Source: JAQTNA01 sp043743785
Lineage (GTDB): Bacteria; Pseudomonadota; Gammaproteobacteria; Burkholderiales; Rhodocyclaceae
Direction of reading: 5' to 3'
DNA: 64,000 nt
NCBI GenBank assembly: GCA_043743785.1
Contig: JAYTVW010000088.1
Coordinates: 1-64,000, forward strand
In this document: piece after piece, positions 33,356 through 44,312 of the stretch
How the letters are laid out: each line of letters starts with the position of its first letter
Position numbering within the stretch: position 1 is the first letter of the stretch
Position numbers and translations under genes: made by a program
The notes under the pieces: generated by a model
The model's database searches: none
What the model was told of the DNA's origin: nothing
The model's input: the letters and a program-made list of their open reading frames with translations, nothing else

Positions 33356-36143
33356 ATTCTGCGACCTCTTCGGTCTCTTCGTCCTTCAGTCCCGTGCGGC
33401 GCAGCACGGGCCAGGCATCGAGCCAGCGCAGGCGGGAGTCATCGACCCAGGCCTGGTTGGCGCCGTAGCCGGACTGGATCTCGCCGGCCAGGCCGTCCAG
33501 CTGGCTGCTCCAGGTGGCCAGCAGGGCGTCGAAATCCGGGAAGTCGAGGAAGGGGTTCCGTCGCCGGCCCGCCTGTTCGCCGGGCACGTGGGCGCCGGGT
33601 AGCAGGTCGGCGGAACGGGTGGTACTGAGGAATTCGCTCTCGCCCACCTTCAGGCGGGCGAAGCCCACGCCGGCAATCGAATTTCCTGCGGCTTCCGCCG
33701 CCACTTCCCGGGCATACAGGGGCAACTGGGGCGACAAGAGGCGCGGGCCGACCCATTCCCCCAACTGGGGCTTGCCGGTCTTGTAGTCCAGCACCACCAG
33801 GCTGCCATCTTCAAGGCGGTCGAGCCGGTCCAGGGTTAGCTTGAGGCCCAGGCCCTGCAGGGCCACGACGCGCTCCTGCTCCACCGCCACCACCGCGAAG
33901 GGGGGGCGGGCTTCCTCGAAATCCAGCCAGTGCAGGATGAGGCGGCTGAGGCGGGCGGATTCCAGGGCCGCCAGGCGTTCCCCCATCAGCCCGGGATTCT
34001 GTTCCTCGAAACTGGCCAGGGCGCTGGCCACGGCAGCCTCGATAGCGGCCCGGGCGCCGGCCTCGTTCAGGGTCAGCAGTTTCGCCTGGCTGCCCAGGTC
34101 CCGCCACAGGGCCGCCAGGGCCAGGTGCAGGAGGGTGCCGCGCTGGCTGGCGTCCGGTCCGGGGGAAGGTACTTTCAGGGCTTCGGCCCCCAGGCGGAAG
34201 CGCACGAAGGCAGCCAAGGGACACTGGGCCTGCACCGCCAGCACCTGGGAACCACCCCGTAGCGGCGGCTCCGGCGCCAGGGGCGGGCCGAAGTCATCCC
34301 GCAGGCTTTCCAGCGGCGCCGGGGGCGGAAGATTGGCCGGCGCCGGCTCGAAAAGCGCGGCGGGAACGCCAAGAGCGGCCAGCAGTGGACTGGGCCGCAG
34401 CTCGCTGTCGCCCTCGAAGGCAGGGTGGCTCAGCACCACCTCGGGGGCGGCGCTGACCAGGGATTGCAGGAGGGCGCGGGCGAAGGCCTGCTCCCGTTCC
34501 GGCGAGGCATGGGGCAGGTCCAGTTCCCGTTGCACGGTGGGGGGAATGAGAGGGTTGGGGCGGGGGGCGGCGGGTAGCACCATGTCCGTCAGCCCCATGA
34601 CCCACAGGCCGTCGAAGCGCTGGCCCACGGCTTCCAGCAGACCCAGCACTTCCACCCAGGCCCGGTGGCGGGTCTGGGGCTGGAACACCCGTTCCCGGCA
34701 CTGGCGGGCCAGCAGGCTGCGCCAGGTGGACAGGCGCCCCGCCGGGTGCAGGCCGTCCAGGCCCGCCAGGCCTTCCATCTGTGTGGAGAAGGTGGCCAGG
34801 GTCTGGTGTTCGTCGCTGTCCAGGGAGCGGGAACCGGGCCAGCCCAGGCTCTCCAGCCAGGCTGGCAACAGGGCGGCCCATTCCCGTCCGTCCCGGCGCC
34901 GGCCGGCTTCCTTTTTCAGGGCCGCCAGTTGTTCCAGGTGTGCGGCGCAGGCGGAGGCGCCCGTGGCCCCGGCCCGGAAAGCGGCGTGTTCCAGGCCGGT
35001 CCAGGCCGAACCCTCCCGGCGCAGGTGCCATTCCAGCCGGCCCCGGGCATCTTGGTCACCGACCCAGTTGGACCAGTGGGGGCTGCGCAGCAGGCGGCAG
35101 AGCAGGGCCAGTTCCACCTTGCCGGGGCTGGCCAGTACCGCCAGCAGATCCAGTGCCGTGGCCACCAGGGGATAGGCGGACAGGGGCACGCCGAGGGAAA
35201 AGTTAAGCAGGCGCCGGGGGGAATCGGCGTTCCAGGCCGATTCCGGCTGGAGCTCCGCATCCAGTGCCCGGATCAGGGGCATGCGCAGTTTTGCCAGGTC
35301 CGGCACCACGATGGACAGCCGGAGGGCCGGCCGATTACCGTCGCGCAGCGACTCACTGCGCTCCTCTCGCCCCTCGGTGGGCTGGGGGTGAGGGCCGGTT
35401 GGAGACAATGCGGGCGCATTTGCTTCCAACAGTTTGGCGGCCCAGGCGGCGGCGGCCAGTACCTCGGCCCGGGCGTCCCGGCAGGGCTGGACCCGCAGGC
35501 GTTCCGCCCGGCTGTCGTCCATGAGCTGGAACACCTGGCCGCCGGCTGTTTCCACGGCGGCGCAGAAGGCTTTTTCCAGCGGCCCGAGTTCCGTGTAGCC
35601 CGCCAGGATGGCTTTGTGGGGCGCTGCCAGCCGGCCTTCTGCCAGCCATGCCAGATGTTGGGCGGTAGCCCGGCTGGCGTCCAGTACGCCGTGGCGCTGG
35701 CAGGTGGCTTCAAAGGCTTGGCGCCAGCGTTCGAAATGGCGGGATTCTTCTGTGGATAGAAGTGGGTCGAAGCGGATGTCCCAGATCCGAGTGAGGGTGT
35801 TGGCGTCCTGGGCGGCGGTGGCCAGGGATTGCAGGTCCATGAGGGCGCCGTGCTCCACTTCGCCGATGGCCCGTTCCCACAGCACCCGTTCCTCGAAGGC
35901 TGAGAGGATGCGCAGGGACGCCGCATCCACCGGCAGACGGCCGGCCAGGATGGCTTCGTCCACCGCCTCCTCCAGCCAGCGGGTGAGGGGCAGGATGGCC
36001 GGGGTGGTCCACACGCATTGGGCGCCGTGCCAGGCCCCATGGCGGCGCCGCAGGTCGATGGGCAGGCGGGAGTTGGCGGTGATGAGCGTGGCGCCCCCGT
36101 CAAGGAGGCGCATCAGCGCATTTTCAGCAATGGGTGTGGTCAT
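33354..36143 (-). CDS. AddB-like PD-(D/E)XK nuclease, probable DNA repair protein
   Basis: A 929-residue protein of the AddB-like group often annotated as probable DNA repair protein (TIGR03623 type). The N-terminal region is a degenerate helicase fold without a Walker A lysine. The C-terminal nuclease domain has GTLLHLALAALW, the catalytic LVVLDYKTGK and the QLPLYA motif. With the AddA-like helicase it would resect broken ends for RecA. ATG 36143 is preferred; an upstream TTG would add seven residues. The last codons fall in a 17-bp tandem duplication. Confidence 0.85.
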   Translation of the reverse strand: MTTPIAENALMRLLDGGATLITANSRLPIDLRRRHGAWHGAQCVWTTPAILPLTRWLEEAVDEAILAGRLPVDAASLRILSAFEERVLWERAIGEVEHGALMDLQSLATAAQDANTLTRIWDIRFDPLLSTEESRHFERWRQAFEATCQRHGVLDASRATAQHLAWLAEGRLAAPHKAILAGYTELGPLEKAFCAAVETAGGQVFQLMDDSRAERLRVQPCRDARAEVLAAAAWAAKLLEANAPALSPTGPHPQPTEGREERSESLRDGNRPALRLSIVVPDLAKLRMPLIRALDAELQPESAWNADSPRRLLNFSLGVPLSAYPLVATALDLLAVLASPGKVELALLCRLLRSPHWSNWVGDQDARGRLEWHLRREGSAWTGLEHAAFRAGATGASACAAHLEQLAALKKEAGRRRDGREWAALLPAWLESLGWPGSRSLDSDEHQTLATFSTQMEGLAGLDGLHPAGRLSTWRSLLARQCRERVFQPQTRHRAWVEVLGLLEAVGQRFDGLWVMGLTDMVLPAAPRPNPLIPPTVQRELDLPHASPEREQAFARALLQSLVSAAPEVVLSHPAFEGDSELRPSPLLAALGVPAALFEPAPANLPPPAPLESLRDDFGPPLAPEPPLRGGSQVLAVQAQCPLAAFVRFRLGAEALKVPSPGPDASQRGTLLHLALAALWRDLGSQAKLLTLNEAGARAAIEAAVASALASFEEQNPGLMGERLAALESARLSRLILHWLDFEEARPPFAVVAVEQERVVALQGLGLKLTLDRLDRLEDGSLVVLDYKTGKPQLGEWVGPRLLSPQLPLYAREVAAEAAGNSIAGVGFARLKVGESEFLSTTRSADLLPGAHVPGEQAGRRRNPFLDFPDFDALLATWSSQLDGLAGEIQSGYGANQAWVDDSRLRWLDAWPVLRRTGLKDEETEEVAE

Positions 36144-36210
36144 GGGGACGAAGCCTACCAGCAAGCCGGGCTGCTCGTGAAAGGTGAAGCGCGAAAGGTG
36201 GAACGAGGGA

Positions 36211-36819
36211 TCAGGCTTGCCAGCCGCCAGCTTTGGCGATGCGGGCGAGTTCGATAATGGAGATCGCGCCGGTCTTGTGCATGACGCGGGACTTATGGAT
36301 TTCCACGGTGCGGTGGCTGATGTCCAACTGGCGAGCGATTTCCTTGTTGGAAAGGCCGGCGATGGCCTGTTCCATGACCAGTCGTTCCCGTTCCGTCAGG
36401 CTGGCGAGGCGTTCCGTGGCGGCCTGGCTGGCGGCGGCTTCCATCTGCCGTTTCTCATCTTCATTCAGGGCGGTTTGTAGCGATTCCAGCAAGGCCGTGG
36501 CCGAGACAGGCTTGGTGAGAAAGTCCACCGCGCCGGCTTTGATGGCCTTGACGCTCATGGGAATATCGCCGTAGCCGGTGAGAAAGATCAGGGGCAGATT
36601 GACGTTGCGCCGCGTCAGCTCCGCCTGCAACTCGACGCCGCTCATGCCGGGCATGCGCACGTCCGTCACCAGGCAGCCGCGCCACTCCGGTTGGCAGGCT
36701 GCCAGGAAAGCCTCCGCGTTCTCGAAGACCCGGACGGCCATGCCTTCGAGATCAATGAGCAGGGAAAGCGCATCCCGGATGGCCGGATCGTCGTCCACGA
36801 TAAATACGGTGGCTGCCAT
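36211..36819 (-). CDS. FixJ-family response regulator
   Basis: A 202-residue regulator with an N-terminal receiver (VFIVDDDPAIRD, phosphorylated Asp in CLVTDVRMPG, Lys in LTKPVS) and a C-terminal LuxR-type HTH (LTERERLVMEQAIAGLSNKEIA). The FixJ branch is recognised by the TDVRMPGMSG core. It starts 3 bases after the stop of the kinase upstream, its evident partner. FixJ-type regulators often activate genes at low oxygen. Confidence 0.92.
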   Translation of the reverse strand: MAATVFIVDDDPAIRDALSLLIDLEGMAVRVFENAEAFLAACQPEWRGCLVTDVRMPGMSGVELQAELTRRNVNLPLIFLTGYGDIPMSVKAIKAGAVDFLTKPVSATALLESLQTALNEDEKRQMEAAASQAATERLASLTERERLVMEQAIAGLSNKEIARQLDISHRTVEIHKSRVMHKTGAISIIELARIAKAGGWQA

Positions 36820-36822
36820 GGC

Positions 36823-38694
<1,872 letters not shown>

Positions 38695-38902
38695 TTTTGG
38701 ATCCAATGCCGTCAGGATGGCGCAAGCTGCCTACGGTAGGCCAACGCCGGGCCCGAGTCAATTCCTGATGGCATTTGCTGTTTGGCATTGGTCAAGGCGC
38801 AAATCTCTGACTTTTGGCAACTACGTGTTCGCCCGTATATATACGCAACGCATTCTTCGTTAACCTGCGCTGCGAATTGTTAAATTCGTGTCCGGGGGGG
38901 CC

Positions 38903-39280
38903 ATGAAAAATCTAGTTGAAAGCCACGCTGGTGCCATGGGGGCGGCCTACAGGCCACAGGTCGCCTGGGATGCTCCGGCGGAACTGGTGCTCGACGACCG
39001 GGGCATGATTCGCGACTGCAACGCCGCCGGTGCAGCGCTTTTTGGTCAGTCGCGGGATGCCATGCTGTGGCAGCACGTCTCCCGGTTTTTCCCGCAGTTG
39101 GAGAACATGAATTTGATGGAAGGGGGGGCACTTTCCGCTCGCTTCCATTTCCTGTGTTCCATCGGCTGCGGTTTCCAGTCCATTCGTGCCGACGGCGAAC
39201 GCTTTGTCAGCGAATTATTCCTCAATGAACTGGGTAACCCGGGGGCCCGTCATCTGCGGGTCATCGTGCGGCCGGTTTGA
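38903..39280 (+). CDS. Single PAS-domain protein
   Basis: A 125-residue protein consisting of one PAS-like fold: ELVLDDRGMIRDCNAAGAALFG is the typical PAS start. It has no output domain. It is divergent from the FixL-like kinase and 69 bases upstream of the FNR-like gene. It might act as a sensory adaptor for either. An in-frame GTG at 38888 is a possible earlier start. Confidence 0.8.
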   Translation: MKNLVESHAGAMGAAYRPQVAWDAPAELVLDDRGMIRDCNAAGAALFGQSRDAMLWQHVSRFFPQLENMNLMEGGALSARFHFLCSIGCGFQSIRADGERFVSELFLNELGNPGARHLRVIVRPV

Positions 39281-39349
39281 ACGGTTCGGCGTTTCACGTC
39301 GGGGCTGTGCATTGACGGACCAGCACCAAACATTCGAGGGGCAAGCATC

Positions 39350-40060
39350 ATGGATGTCAGGATCAGATCGCGCAAACGGGTGGTGGATTGGCTGGGGCAT
39401 GCCGACTGTTCGTCATGTTCCCTGGCGGGGCGGCTATGCCAGCAACTGCCGCGAAGCCGGCAGGATGGCGTGCCCTTGCCCGTGGACAGCCTCACCTACG
39501 GCACCGAAATGCCGCTATACAGCGTAGGGGACGAGGCGCCCTTCGTGTTTGCGGTGCGGGAGGGCTTGCTCAAGCTGACCCAGATCGCCAGCAACGGCAT
39601 GCCTCGCATCGTGCGCTTCCTGCGCGGGGGCGAGGTGGGGGGACTCGAAGCCTTGGCCGGTGGCCCTTATCGCCATACGGCCGTCGCCATAGTGCCCACC
39701 CTGGTTTGTCGTATCCCGGTGGATATGCTGCAGGAGGAGGGTGGGCAGGACCTCATCCTGTCGCCCCATATTTTCCAGCACTGGCTGCGCAGCATGGACG
39801 ATGCGGACAAGTTCATTACCCAGCTATCCACCGGCCCGGCGCCGGGGCGGGTGGCCCGCTGCCTGCTGCACGTGCTGAGCACTCCCGAGCAGGACAGTTG
39901 CGTGGCCCTTTCCCGCGAGGACATGTCGGCCCTGCTGAGCGTGACCATGGAAACGGTCAGCCGCACGGTCGCTGACTTCAAGCGCCAGGGGCTGTTGCAG
40001 GAAGGCAAGGGCCGCTTCAATTTCGACCGGGAAGGCCTGATGTCCCTTGCGGCACAGTGA
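39350..40060 (+). CDS. Crp/Fnr-family regulator with FNR-like cysteines
   Basis: A 236-residue regulator. N-terminal C20, C23 and C30 (ADCSSCSLAGRLC) plus C120 (TLVCRIPV) match the four [4Fe-4S] ligands of FNR, with one extra residue before the third Cys. A cyclic-nucleotide-binding-like beta roll follows (LPLYSVGDEAPFVFAVREG type) and then a C-terminal HTH (LSREDMSALLSVTMETVSRT). It is therefore likely an oxygen-labile activator of anaerobic genes. The FNR box at 42013 upstream of the cytochrome gene is a plausible target. Confidence 0.88.
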   Translation: MDVRIRSRKRVVDWLGHADCSSCSLAGRLCQQLPRSRQDGVPLPVDSLTYGTEMPLYSVGDEAPFVFAVREGLLKLTQIASNGMPRIVRFLRGGEVGGLEALAGGPYRHTAVAIVPTLVCRIPVDMLQEEGGQDLILSPHIFQHWLRSMDDADKFITQLSTGPAPGRVARCLLHVLSTPEQDSCVALSREDMSALLSVTMETVSRTVADFKRQGLLQEGKGRFNFDREGLMSLAAQ

Positions 40061-40108
40061 GGCTGCGGGAGCGCGTTCCCAACCGACCCGGTTTCGGGAG
40101 TGCGTAAT

Positions 40109-40134
40109 AAAAAACCGCCTTCGGGCGGTTTTTT
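40109..40134. terminator. Bidirectional intrinsic terminator
   Basis: AAAAAACCGCC and GGCGGTTTTTT form an 11-bp stem on a TTCG tetraloop, with A- and T-runs on both sides. It lies between the convergent FNR-like and RNase D-like genes. Confidence 0.92.
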
Positions 40135-40145
40135 ACAGGGCAGTC

Positions 40146-40757
40146 TCAAGCAATCGACAGGCTTTCGACAGATCGGTCCAGCGCCTCGAATACCTTGAGC
40201 GCAGCGTAGGCGTCGTTGGCGGCGTAGAGCAGTTGCTTTGACGTAAGCTCGGGCAAGGCCCAGTTCGTCGTGGTGATGCTCTTGTTTTTATTGAAGCGCC
40301 GGTTCAGCGCCACCCCCACTGCGGCTCGTGCCCCCATGTCGCCGCTGTATCCGTCCCGGCGAAACACATCATTCAGATCGAGCACCGCGTTCAGGGCGAC
40401 GCCGAGTTTGGCGTGGATCTGGCCGTGATCCGATTTCAGGCCGAAACCCACCTTGGTAAGGCTTGTGGCCAGCAGGATCCTAACCAGGAATTCCCGGCAA
40501 TCCGCCTGATGCAGTTGAAAGATGAAAGCCTGCGTCGGCAGGGCGAACTGGACGATATGGGGTCCGTCGCTGATCTCGCCCACCCGGAACGTGGGTTTCG
40601 ACTCGGTGTCGAAGCCCACGACCACCTGCGCCAGGATCTCTGTCGTGGCAGCAATGAACTGTTGCCGGTTGGCGGGTACGTGGATACGTTCCAGCGGGAG
40701 GCCGACAAAGGGTTCCAGGAGCTCGGTTTCAGCCTTGGAAGGCACTCTCTTTTTCAT
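40146..40757 (-). CDS. RNase D-like DEDDy 3'-5' exonuclease
   Basis: A 203-residue protein with the first motif in VVVGFDTESKPTF (D-x-E) and the last in LLYAANDAYAALKVF (Tyr and Asp), placing it in the DEDDy class of RNase D/WRN exonucleases. No HRDC domain is present, so it is the short form. Substrate could be RNA or DNA. It shares the terminator at 40109 with the FNR-like gene. Confidence 0.87.
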   Translation of the reverse strand: MKKRVPSKAETELLEPFVGLPLERIHVPANRQQFIAATTEILAQVVVGFDTESKPTFRVGEISDGPHIVQFALPTQAFIFQLHQADCREFLVRILLATSLTKVGFGLKSDHGQIHAKLGVALNAVLDLNDVFRRDGYSGDMGARAAVGVALNRRFNKNKSITTTNWALPELTSKQLLYAANDAYAALKVFEALDRSVESLSIA

Positions 40758-40776
40758 GGGGTGTTGAGCGTCGATA

Positions 40777-41085
40777 CTACTTCACCCGCATCAGGAACTT
40801 TTGGCGTGCCGTGGCCAGTTCCAGCATGCCGGCTTCATCCGCCAGGCGCGTGCAGGTGCCGTAGAACTCCTCGAAGGCCGCCAGCAGGGTCGCTTCCGTC
40901 ACCTTGCGGGTCTGGCTACCCTTGGTTTCCTGCACCGGCGGCATATCCAGCGGGGACAACATGGCAGAGCGCGGAATCATGCGCTGGCCGCCCTTGTCGG
41001 ACGAGGCGGTGAGGGGGCCGGTTTTGACGTAGACCTTGCCGTCGAATTCGAATCGGGCGCCGATGGCGAGATGCTGCAGCTTCAT
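40777..41085 (-). CDS. Conserved hypothetical protein (102 residues)
   Basis: The product starts MKLQHLAIGARFEFDGKVYV and has an N-terminal beta-rich half (KTGPLTASSDKGGQRMIPRS) and a helical C-terminus (LLAAFEEFYGTCTRLADEAG). I do not recognise the family. ATG 41085 fits better than the frame's first start at 41136, whose extra 17 residues look non-conserved. It lies 19 bases upstream of the RNase D-like gene on the same strand, so it may be in one operon. Confidence 0.72.
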   Translation of the reverse strand: MKLQHLAIGARFEFDGKVYVKTGPLTASSDKGGQRMIPRSAMLSPLDMPPVQETKGSQTRKVTEATLLAAFEEFYGTCTRLADEAGMLELATARQKFLMRVK

Positions 41086-41266
41086 GATGGGCTTCAGTGG
41101 AAAAAGCCGTGATTGTAGGGGAGTCCCAGTTGGCAAGGGGGTTTATATTGACGCGCCGTACCCCGGCCCTGTGGTTCGGGCCATTGAATTCAGCAGCTTG
41201 GGAACGGCGGGGGAGGGGCAATCCCGGTGTGCGGGCCAGGCCGGCGCACCGGGGTCGGCAAGCACC

Positions 41267-41887
41267 CTATTTCTTTTGCGCGGCGGCACTTTCGCTGATC
41301 ATGTAGGTCAGGGCGGCCTTCATGTCGCCGTCGCTCAGGTTGGCCATACCGGCCCGGGCCGGCATAGCGTTGTGGCCATGGATGGCGGACTTGACCAGGG
41401 TATCCACACCGTCCTTGAGGCGCGGCGTCCAGGCCGCCATGTCGCTGATCTTGGGTGCGCCGCCCTTGCCCGTGCCGTGGCACTCCTGGCAACGGGCCTC
41501 CACCAACTGCTTGCCGCTCATGGAGCGGGGGGCACTGTAGGCCTTGTTCGGGTCCATGGCCTTGCCGCCGCTGACCATGTAGGCGATGGCGCGGCTCACT
41601 TCCAGGTCCGTCAGGGCGGCTTGGCCACCGTGGGCCGGCATCTTGCGTACGCCGCCGATGGCGTGGTCGCTCAGTTTGTCCATGCCCTGAGCCGCGTGCT
41701 GGGACCAGGCGGCCTGGTCGCCGATTTTCGGCGCACCGTCCTTGCCGGTGGCGTGACATTTGGCACAGACCGTATCCACGACTTCCTTGCCGCTACGCTC
41801 CTGGGGGGCAGCGGCATGGGCGGCAAATCCGGCCGCGAGAAGAACTGCAGCCAGCACGGGCAGTTTGCACATTTTCTTGTCGTTCAT
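41267..41887 (-). CDS. Periplasmic di-heme c-type cytochrome (c5-like domains)
   Basis: A 206-residue secreted protein. A signal peptide (about 1-26) precedes two similar domains with heme motifs C41-AK-C44-H45 and C133-QE-C136-H137. Likely axial methionines are M83 (RKMPAHGG) and M175 (NAMPARAG). Each domain has the TGKxGAPKIxDxAAW segment of cytochrome c5 types. It would carry electrons to a terminal oxidase or nitrogen-oxide reductase. AGGAGA upstream supports ATG 41887. A perfect FNR box sits about 130 bases before the start. Confidence 0.93.
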   Translation of the reverse strand: MNDKKMCKLPVLAAVLLAAGFAAHAAAPQERSGKEVVDTVCAKCHATGKDGAPKIGDQAAWSQHAAQGMDKLSDHAIGGVRKMPAHGGQAALTDLEVSRAIAYMVSGGKAMDPNKAYSAPRSMSGKQLVEARCQECHGTGKGGAPKISDMAAWTPRLKDGVDTLVKSAIHGHNAMPARAGMANLSDGDMKAALTYMISESAAAQKK

Positions 41888-42012
41888 GATGAGCCGTCTC
41901 CTGATGTGATCTCGTTTGTTGGGGAATGCGCTACGCCGGCATGGGCCTGACGTCCTTGGGTGGCATGTGTTACGGCAGCAAGGGCCAGGACTTTAGATAG
42001 CTCGATGGGGAT

Positions 42013-42026
42013 TTGATCTATATCAA
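42013..42026. promoter_or_regulatory. FNR/DNR box
   Basis: TTGATCTATATCAA is a perfect match to the FNR-family consensus TTGAT-N4-ATCAA. It lies about 130 bases upstream of the di-heme cytochrome and 115 bases upstream of the divergent RlmN/Cfr-family gene. Regulation of the cytochrome gene is the more natural reading. Confidence 0.8.
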
Positions 42027-42140
42027 TGGGTCTAATGGGCCGTGGGGCGGGCGAGCGCGGCGGTGGGCGGGCTTTCCCCTGGTGAGCTTGCCGGGCGGGC
42101 TATGCAGCCTGCCCGGAAATGCTCTAGCATTCGGCCCCTC

Positions 42141-43163
42141 ATGCGAATAGAACAACTGCGCCAGCGCCTGCGAGACCTGGGCGCCAATTCCCGCCACGAA
42201 GACACGGTACTGCGCGCCTGGAGCCAGGTACGTTCCCTGGATACGCGCCGCCGCCGGGCCGAGAATTTCCTGCCCCTGGCGCTGCGGGAGTCCCTACCCG
42301 ACATTACCGCCGAACTGGATGGTCTTGTGCGCCTGTGTTCCGAACATCCGGGTGCGGACGGTTCCGCCCGGCTGCTGGTGGCCCTGGCGGACGGGCAGAC
42401 CGTGGAAAGCGTACTGCTGCCCAAGGATGGCTTGTGTGTGTCCACCCAGGTGGGCTGCGCCGTGGGCTGCCTGTTTTGCATGACGGGCAAGGAAGGACTG
42501 CTGCGCCAGGTGAGCAGCGGCGAGATCGTCGCCCAGGTGGTGCTGGCCCGCAGGCGGCGGGCAGTGAAGCGGGTCGTTTTCATGGGCATGGGGGAGCCGG
42601 CCCACAACCTGGACAATGTGCTGGAAGCCATCGAACTCCTGGGGACGGCGGGGGCCATCGGCCACAAGAACCTGGTGTTCTCCACCGTCGGCGACCGGCG
42701 TGTCTTTGAGCGCCTGCCCCTGGGGAGCGTCAAGCCGGCGCTGGCGATTTCCCTGCACACCACGAATGCGGAACTGCGCGCCCGCCTACTGCCCAAGGCG
42801 CCCCGCATCGACCCGGAGGAACTGGTGGACCTGGGGGAGGCCTACGCCCGTGCCACCGGCTATCCCATCCAGTACCAATGGACCCTGCTGGAAGGCGTGA
42901 ACGACAGCGAGGCCGAACTGGAAGGCATCCTGCGCCTGCTCAAGGGCAAGTACGCCATGATGAATTTCATTCCCTTCAATGCCGTCCCGGACCTGGATTT
43001 CAAACGCCCGAGCTGGGAGAGGGCCGCCGAACTGGCGGGGCGCCTCTCCCGCCAGGGCGTGCTGACCCGCCTGCGGGATTCAGCCGGGCAGGATGTTGAT
43101 GGGGGCTGCGGCCAGTTGCGGGCCCGCAGCATCGCCATCGAGATAAAGCAGGTAGATCACTAA
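42141..43163 (+). CDS. RlmN/Cfr-family radical SAM RNA methyltransferase
   Basis: A 340-residue enzyme with the radical SAM motif C106-x3-C110-x2-C113 (GCAVGCLFC). It also has the C-terminal catalytic Cys in DVDGGCGQL, so both cysteines of the RlmN/Cfr mechanism are in place. It is shorter and more divergent than housekeeping RlmN and lies in no usual rlmN context, so it may be a paralogue acting on another RNA position. ATG 42141 is chosen; the open frame extends left but without homology. The stop overlaps the left arm of inverted-repeat copy A. Confidence 0.85.
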   Translation: MRIEQLRQRLRDLGANSRHEDTVLRAWSQVRSLDTRRRRAENFLPLALRESLPDITAELDGLVRLCSEHPGADGSARLLVALADGQTVESVLLPKDGLCVSTQVGCAVGCLFCMTGKEGLLRQVSSGEIVAQVVLARRRRAVKRVVFMGMGEPAHNLDNVLEAIELLGTAGAIGHKNLVFSTVGDRRVFERLPLGSVKPALAISLHTTNAELRARLLPKAPRIDPEELVDLGEAYARATGYPIQYQWTLLEGVNDSEAELEGILRLLKGKYAMMNFIPFNAVPDLDFKRPSWERAAELAGRLSRQGVLTRLRDSAGQDVDGGCGQLRARSIAIEIKQVDH

Positions 43164-43287
43164 ACGCCGAGGCGCCGAGACGCCGAGAAAAACATGCGTT
43201 GTTGGCGATTGGACACTCTTCACATGGTTGAAGACGCCATTTATTCCCTTGTTCTCTCCGCGCCTCTACGCCTCGGCGTTTCAAATC
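43161..43287. repeat. Inverted-repeat element, copy A
   Basis: The left arm begins TAAACGCCGAGGCGCCGAGA and the right arm ends GCCTCGGCGTTTCAAAT, enclosing about 65 bases. The left arm starts at the stop codon of the radical SAM gene. Arms match copies B-D, while the core does not. Confidence 0.85.
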
Positions 43288-43328
43288 ATCCATTTTCCTG
43301 GCCTCAAGGGCTTTTGGGGAGGTAGGGC

Positions 43329-44312
43329 ATGGACCGCACGGAACGTTTCTACAAGATTGATCAGTTGCTCTCCGGTCGCCAGGCGGTACCCTTCGCCGTG
43401 CTGCAGGAAAAACTGGAAGTGTCCCGCGCCACCATCAAGCGGGACCTGGAATACATGCGCAGCCGCTTGAATGCGCCCATCGTCTGGGATCGGGAGGCTC
43501 GGGGCTACCGGTTCAAGGGGGCGGCAGGCCCCGGAGACAAATACGAGCTGCCGGGCCTGTGGTTCAGTGCGACAGAAATCCACGCCCTGCTGACCATGCA
43601 GCACCTGCTGGCCAACCTGGGCCGCGGCGGCCTGCTGGGGGGGCAGGTGGAGGCCTTGCAGGCCCGGCTGAAGGGCTTGCTCGGCAGCGCGGAAAATCCG
43701 GTGGAGGAGGTCGAACGGCGCGTTCGCATCATCGGTGCGGCAGCCCGACCCATGCCCCTGGAACAGTTCTCTGCCGTGGGATCAGCCCTGCTGCGCCGCA
43801 AACGCCTCATGCTCGATTACTTCGCCCGGGGGCGCGGCGAGACGGCCCTGCGGCAGGTGTCGCCCCAGCGCCTGGTGTATTACCGGGACAACTGGTACCT
43901 GGACGCCTGGTGCCATCTGCGCCAGGGCTTGCGCAGTTTTGCCGTGGACGCCATTCGCCATGCCGAGATGCTGGATCTGCCGGCCCAGGATGTGGCGGAG
44001 GCGGAGCTGGACGCGGAACTGGGCTCGGGCTACGGCATCTTTTCCGGTCGTCAGGTGCAATGGGCCAGCCTGCGCTTTTCCCCCGCCCGCGCCCGCTGGG
44101 TCGCGCCGGAAGCCTGGCATCCGAAACAGAAGGCCGCCTTCGACGAGCAGGGGCGCTACTGCCTGGAAATTCCCTACAGCGATGACAGAGAGTTGCTCAT
44201 GGATATCCTGCGCCACGGCCGCGACGTGGAAGTCCTGGCCCCGCCGGAACTCCGCCGCCGGGTGGCGGAGGAGTTGGCGGCAGCGGCCAAGGCCTACGCT
44301 TTGAAAAGCTGA
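43329..44312 (+). CDS. WYL-domain transcriptional regulator
   Basis: A 327-residue regulator with an N-terminal winged HTH (about 5-60, FAVLQEKLEVSRATIKRDLE) and a WYL domain (about 150-230, LVYYRDNWYLDAWCHLRQGL). A WCX-type C-terminal region follows. WYL domains bind nucleic acids or nucleotides, and such regulators often control DNA damage or defence genes. No target operon is evident here. It lies between two inverted-repeat copies (A and B). Confidence 0.88.
   Translation: MDRTERFYKIDQLLSGRQAVPFAVLQEKLEVSRATIKRDLEYMRSRLNAPIVWDREARGYRFKGAAGPGDKYELPGLWFSATEIHALLTMQHLLANLGRGGLLGGQVEALQARLKGLLGSAENPVEEVERRVRIIGAAARPMPLEQFSAVGSALLRRKRLMLDYFARGRGETALRQVSPQRLVYYRDNWYLDAWCHLRQGLRSFAVDAIRHAEMLDLPAQDVAEAELDAELGSGYGIFSGRQVQWASLRFSPARARWVAPEAWHPKQKAAFDEQGRYCLEIPYSDDRELLMDILRHGRDVEVLAPPELRRRVAEELAAAAKAYALKS

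Noticed and set aside
38783..38796. TTGGCATTGGTCAA as a second FNR/CRP box
   Set aside because: Only the outer TTG/CAA bases match the consensus; too weak to call.
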